Shown here: positions 60,581-64,000 of the stretch, piece after piece
Layout: each line of letters starts with the position of its first letter
Numbering within the stretch: the first letter of the stretch is position 1
Assembly (NCBI RefSeq): GCF_018736045.1
Contig: NZ_CP076132.1
Location: forward strand, 2,961,501 to 3,025,500
From: Flammeovirga yaeyamensis
Lineage (GTDB): Bacteria > Bacteroidota > Bacteroidia > Cytophagales > Flammeovirgaceae
Length of the DNA stretch: 64,000 bases
Direction of reading: 5' to 3'
Translations under genes and position numbers: made by a program
The notes under the pieces: generated by a model
The model's input: the letters and a program-made list of their open reading frames with translations, nothing else
The model's database searches: none
Told to the model about the DNA's origin: nothing

Positions 60581-62490
60581 GCAATTGCTACTTTTTTCTC
60601 TTCATTCCAATGTAACGTCTTTTCATCAAATAGCCGGGACAAGGTCTTCCCAAAATAATCTAAGTTGATAGGTGCTACTTCAGATTCCAATTCGTGTACC
60701 GACATCGGCTGATCCTTTAATACCTTCAATATTTCAGCTTTATAATTATCCGGTACTTCTTGATACGATTTCTTTTTCTTTTGTTCTATACAGACATCGC
60801 ATACCCCACAATTTTCTCCATCAAAATCACCAAAATATTCTCTGAGCATAATACTTCTACATCTCGTCTTATTTTGGATGAAGTGTATCATTGATTTTGC
60901 TCTTTTATAATCTTGTTGTTTTCTGAAGGCCAATAATTTACGATCAATAGGTAACCTTTCTGGTAAATGTCTTGGAATTAAAAACGTAACTTGAGGCTTC
61001 TCCCTTTTAGGCTGGTAATCTACCAATTCTAAATTGTGTAATTCTTGTAAATAGAAAGTCACACGATCTAAAGGAATACCATTTTGCATGGCGATTTCCT
61101 TTTCGTCTATACGCACAAAAGAATTATATAACTCACCTCCATACATTCTTAAAATACCTTTCATTAATAATTCATGGTGAGGCTGACGAATTAGGTAATC
61201 GTATAAATCGTCTGGAGTAGTTTTAATATTCAGGGTTGGATCATGAAATACACTTTCGTTGAATAACAAAATGCCATGTTCCTCCAATCGTTTCAATCCG
61301 TAATAAGTTTCTTGAGGGGGAAGTTCATATTTCTGAATATAGGGTTTGAGGTAAAAATCGAATGAACTCATTTCTCCACTACCTACCGCTAAACGGAAGT
61401 GATTTCCCAAGCATTGATATATTTTCTTTAGTACTTTTACATCAGGATGACGTTGTTCTACCCACTCTAATAACTTCTGTCTTGTATCCTCCTTTATCAA
61501 AAGAACAGCATACGACTTTTCTCCATCTCTACCTCCTCTTCCGGCTTCTTGATAATAGGCCTCAATACTTTCTGGTGCACCGATATTGATGACCGATCGC
61601 ACATCAGGTTTATCTATACCCATACCGAAAGCATTCGTCGCCACTATTACTCGAATATGGTTCTTCACCCAAGCATCTTGACGCTTACTTCTTTGTTCAG
61701 GGACTAAACCTCCATGATAATAATCGGCATTGATGTTATAACTCAACAAAAGACTTGCAATATCTTTGGTCATTTTTCGAGTTCTCGCATACACAATGCT
61801 ACTCCCTTCTACTGAATTTAGAATTTTGAGCATTTTTTGGGTAGTATCTAACTCTTTGCTAACAGAAAACGAAAGATTAGGGCGTGCAAAACTTCCCTTA
61901 AACACATTGTGATTTTCTTTAAAAAGCAAAAGTTCCACAATCTCTTTTTGCGTTTCTTGGGTAGCTGTAGCTGTAACCGCAATAACAGGAGTGTCTGGAA
62001 TGAGTTCTCTTAATTCACCTATTTTTAAATATTGAGGACGGAAATCATGTCCCCACTGAGAAATACAATGGGCTTCATCGACCACTAATAAACCCACAGC
62101 CATTCGTTTTAAACGCTCAATAAATAACTTAGTGCGAATTCGTTCTGGTGATACATATAAGAATTTAACTTTCCCTTGAACGGTATTCTCTAATAATGTA
62201 TCCATCTCTTTGATAGATAATCCAGAGTAAAGAGCTTTGGCAGGAATTCCTCTTTCATTTAATTGATGCACTTGGTCTTTCATCAAAGAAATTAGAGGTG
62301 TAATGACAATACACACTCCTTTTCTCGCAATACCTGGTACTTGGAAGCAAATTGATTTCCCTCCCCCAGTCGGCAATAAAGCAAGAGTGTCATTCCCTTT
62401 AAAAACACTACTAATGATATTTTCTTGAAGAGGTCGAAAGTTATCGTAACCCCAAAATTTTTTAAGTATTTGTTGAAAGCCCGCGTTCAT
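60577..62490 (-). CDS. recQ: ATP-dependent DNA helicase RecQ
   Basis: RecQ unwinds DNA 3' to 5' in recombination and repair. The 637-residue protein has the Q-like GYDNFRPLQ start, Walker A TGGGKS (Lys45), DEAH box (138-141) in DEAHCISQWGHDFRPQY, the motif VATNAFGMGIDKPDVR and GRGGRDG. The RQC zinc site follows (KTRCRSIMLREYFGD, then NCGVCDVC). The C-terminal HRDC domain seems absent or very short: after the winged helix the protein ends within about 40 residues. Such HRDC-less RecQ forms are common in Bacteroidota, which often have more than one copy. Confidence 0.93.
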   Translation of the reverse strand: MNAGFQQILKKFWGYDNFRPLQENIISSVFKGNDTLALLPTGGGKSICFQVPGIARKGVCIVITPLISLMKDQVHQLNERGIPAKALYSGLSIKEMDTLLENTVQGKVKFLYVSPERIRTKLFIERLKRMAVGLLVVDEAHCISQWGHDFRPQYLKIGELRELIPDTPVIAVTATATQETQKEIVELLLFKENHNVFKGSFARPNLSFSVSKELDTTQKMLKILNSVEGSSIVYARTRKMTKDIASLLLSYNINADYYHGGLVPEQRSKRQDAWVKNHIRVIVATNAFGMGIDKPDVRSVINIGAPESIEAYYQEAGRGGRDGEKSYAVLLIKEDTRQKLLEWVEQRHPDVKVLKKIYQCLGNHFRLAVGSGEMSSFDFYLKPYIQKYELPPQETYYGLKRLEEHGILLFNESVFHDPTLNIKTTPDDLYDYLIRQPHHELLMKGILRMYGGELYNSFVRIDEKEIAMQNGIPLDRVTFYLQELHNLELVDYQPKREKPQVTFLIPRHLPERLPIDRKLLAFRKQQDYKRAKSMIHFIQNKTRCRSIMLREYFGDFDGENCGVCDVCIEQKKKKSYQEVPDNYKAEILKVLKDQPMSVHELESEVAPINLDYFGKTLSRLFDEKTLHWNEEKKVAIA

Positions 62491-62558
62491 GAACCATTAA
62501 TTGACAATTATTTTATCATAAATCAAATATCAACAATTAATTTTTACAAATTGTATCT

Positions 62559-62566
62559 TATTTTTG
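62559..62566 (+). promoter_or_regulatory. pyrE -7 box
   Basis: TATTTTTG fits TAnnTTTG exactly; it predicts a leader of roughly 85 bases. No good -33 element is visible. Confidence 0.5.
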
Positions 62567-62574
62567 CAAAAGCT

Positions 62575-62629
62575 GAGAAAAATATTGTTTTCTCTCGGTT
62601 TAAGTAAAATTAAAGAGAAATCCTCTTTA
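62575..62629 (+). other. Two tandem hairpins in the pyrE leader
   Basis: GAGAAAA-ATATTG-TTTTCTC (62575-62594) and TAAAGAG-AAATC-CTCTTTA (62611-62629) are both 7-bp perfect stems. They lie between the promoter box and the ATG, with no T run. A regulatory role is inference. Confidence 0.4.
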
Positions 62630-62656
62630 AACTAAACATATACATTAGCAACAACA

Positions 62657-63292
62657 ATGGAAAATACTATTGCAAAAAAGGTCGCTTCTTTGTTATTAGA
62701 GATCAATGCTATTAAGATCCGTCCAAACGATCCTTTCACTTGGGCTTCAGGATGGAAATCACCAATTTATTGCGACAACAGACTTTCTCTGTCACACCCT
62801 CACGCAAGAACGTACATCAAACATGCATTAAGTTCTAAAATTCAAGAGCAGTTCGCAGATGTAGAAGCTATTGTTGGTGTTGCTACAGCGGGTATCCCTC
62901 AGGGGGCATTAATTGCAGATGCTTTGGGTATTCCTTTCGCATATGTTCGTTCTAAGCCAAAAGGACATGGTATGACAAACATGATCGAAGGTGAATTAAA
63001 AGCAGGTGCTAAAGTAGTGGTTATCGAAGATTTAATTTCTACTGGAGGTTCATCGCTTAAAGCTGCGGCGGCTTTGAAAGAAGCAGGTATCGAAGTTTTA
63101 GGTATGGCTGCTATCTTCACTTATGGATTTGATTTATCGGTAAATAACTTCAAAGAAGCTGGTATTCCTCTAGTGACTTTATCGAATTACGATGCGATGT
63201 TGGAATTGGCTTTAGAGCAAGATTACATCAAAGCGGAGGATATCGATTCATTGAAGTCTTGGAGAGTTGCTCCTTCAGAATGGAATCAATAA
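62657..63292 (+). CDS. pyrE: Orotate phosphoribosyltransferase
   Basis: The enzyme makes orotidine 5'-phosphate from orotate and PRPP. The 211-residue product has the PRPP-binding motif VVVIEDLISTGGSS (120-133), the flexible-loop segment RSKPKGHG with its Lys/Arg/His residues and an N-terminal WASGWKSPIYCDNR substrate loop. Length is normal for the family. It is monocistronic here, with a structured leader. pyrD lies 2.2 kb upstream on the same strand. Confidence 0.94.
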   Translation: MENTIAKKVASLLLEINAIKIRPNDPFTWASGWKSPIYCDNRLSLSHPHARTYIKHALSSKIQEQFADVEAIVGVATAGIPQGALIADALGIPFAYVRSKPKGHGMTNMIEGELKAGAKVVVIEDLISTGGSSLKAAAALKEAGIEVLGMAAIFTYGFDLSVNNFKEAGIPLVTLSNYDAMLELALEQDYIKAEDIDSLKSWRVAPSEWNQ

Positions 63293-63371
63293 AATTATAA
63301 TAGACTGTTAATTAAAGATTTACTCTTTTATCTACAGTAACAAAAAGAAGATATCTCATATATCTATTTTT

Positions 63372-63417
63372 CTCGTATCAATAACCCAGGAATTTATCCT
63401 TGGGCTTTTGATACGAG
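63372..63417. repeat. Long inverted repeat after pyrE
   Basis: Outer arms CTCGTATCAA / TTGATACGAG (10 bp, perfect) enclose a second pairing, CCCAGGA / TCCTTGGG, with a short loop. The inner part resembles the dnaX terminator, so it may end pyrE transcripts, but the T run (CTTTTG) is weak and interrupts the stem. Confidence 0.5.
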
Positions 63418-63536
63418 GTTTAAGAAGTTATGAGACAGTCACTTCTCTCATTCTGCTCCTATTCATCTTACATAACACTCTTAATACTTACAAACAAGCG
63501 GAACAAACAAACTGTGTTTCAAGTTATTTCCTTACA

Positions 63537-64000
63537 ATGTATTATGAACTAGCATTTGGTATTGTTTCCTCACAAGAAAAGAAACTTACGCCAGTTGAAA
63601 TCGACCAACTATTGGCTAAAGGGTATTTTAGACATTCCCTAAATATGGCTACTTACGAAATGATGTACTTTGATGACAAGATGCAAGGAGTACTTCCGTT
63701 ACGTTGTCGCCTAGAAAATAATATGCTTTCGAAATCTCATCGAAAGAAAATTAGGCAAACAAGAAACAAATTTGAAGTAGTTATTGAGCCCCTAAATATT
63801 ACGGAGGATCATAAAACATTATTCACAGAATATAGAAAAAAACGTTTTGACGAAGAGGATAAATCTCTCTTACACTACTTTGGAGTAGATTCTGACAAAG
63901 ATATTGGTCTAATCCCATACAACACTTGGCAAATAAACTTTTACGCGAATGGTCAATTAGCTGCCGCAAGCTTTTTTGATGTTGGAGAGAAATCTTTATC
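63537..64000 (+). CDS. Arginyl-tRNA--protein transferase-like protein (partial, runs off the window)
   Basis: The window ends inside this gene; 154 residues are seen. The start MYYELAFGIVSSQEKKLTPV is the first ATG of the frame after upstream non-matching codons. The pattern LLAKGYFRHSLNMATYEMMY, VLPLRCRLENNMLSKSHRKK, then IRQTRNKFEVVIEPLNITED and LFTEYRKKRFD resembles bacterial arginyl/leucyl-tRNA transferase-like proteins (ATE/Bpt, GNAT fold), which modify protein N-termini in the N-degron route. The characteristic N-terminal Cys pair of true ATE is not present, so the activity is uncertain. It lies 244 bases after pyrE. Confidence 0.6.
   Translation, partial: MYYELAFGIVSSQEKKLTPVEIDQLLAKGYFRHSLNMATYEMMYFDDKMQGVLPLRCRLENNMLSKSHRKKIRQTRNKFEVVIEPLNITEDHKTLFTEYRKKRFDEEDKSLLHYFGVDSDKDIGLIPYNTWQINFYANGQLAAASFFDVGEKSL

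Noticed and set aside
63430-63552. 40-codon ORF upstream of the last gene
   Set aside because: It overlaps the transferase-like gene in another frame and shows no family features; it is probably leader DNA.
1-64000. CRISPR arrays, tRNA or rRNA genes, intact insertion sequences, prophage
   Set aside because: No regularly spaced repeats, no tRNA- or rRNA-like GC-rich blocks in gaps and no transposase, integrase or phage structural genes were seen.

Overview
The window looks like a chromosomal segment of a marine, polysaccharide-degrading Bacteroidota, most likely order Cytophagales and close to Flammeovirga. Reasons: AT-rich DNA; perfect or near-perfect Bacteroidota -7 boxes (TAnnTTTG) before many genes and no obvious Shine-Dalgarno sequences; a secreted GH16 beta-agarase and a second large protein, both ending in a type IX secretion (T9SS) sorting domain; and families typical of the phylum (DUF4421, HYC_CC_PP, Bacteroidota putative porin, long CusA-type pumps, DPE2-like MalQ). 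I see no rRNA, tRNA, CRISPR array, phage or intact insertion sequence.

Layout. 0-2.5 kb: a nuclease-fold domain fused to membrane helices, and a thioredoxin-like secreted protein. 2.8-5.5 kb: the agarase. 5.5-8.2 kb: a caspase-like protein and a WD40 protein on the minus strand. 8.2-9.9 kb: phosphopantetheinyl transferase and an App1-like phosphatase with overlapping stops. 10.5-12.3 kb: dnaX, split by a -1 frame change at an A10 run. 12.4-18.8 kb: glutathione peroxidase and a run of secreted or lipoprotein genes ending in a large leucine-rich-repeat protein. 19-26.3 kb: DUF4421 protein, MalQ, a small barrel, YceI and a T9SS cargo protein. 26.7-38.4 kb: a metal-efflux region on the minus strand (HYC_CC_PP protein, CusA-CusC-CusB-like pump, a lipoxygenase-like gene, and a CopA-like ATPase). 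38.7-51.9 kb: MtaB, unknown surface proteins, a WD40-caspase fusion with a missing catalytic Cys, and an outward-reading set (YihY, GNAT, porin, two unknowns, Nudix). 52-55.8 kb: very AT-rich small secreted genes and a Fic protein, likely accessory. 55.9-64 kb: PflA, a B12/iron-type binding protein, QueA, repeat-rich DNA, PyrD, RecQ, PyrE and the start of an arginyl-transferase-like gene.

How genes fit together. The metal-efflux genes form one functional unit: an RND pump with its outer-membrane and adaptor partners, plus an inner-membrane P-type ATPase, sharing the same small Cys-rich metal-binding module in CusB and CopA. PyrD and PyrE catalyse successive steps of UMP synthesis. QueA lies 12 bases from a B12-type binding protein, which may be meaningful because the next queuosine step (QueG) needs B12.

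Most notable observations: the dnaX A10 slippage/frameshift site; two non-coding elements whose ends are inverted heptamer-repeat arms sharing the same ACGTGAAATGT core (38.5 and 58.9-59.3 kb); a WD40-pseudocaspase together with a separately encoded WD40/caspase neighbour pair; and an LRR protein with a thrice-repeated WW cap module next to three smaller proteins that may share its N-terminal module. All calls come from reading the sequence; no database search was run.
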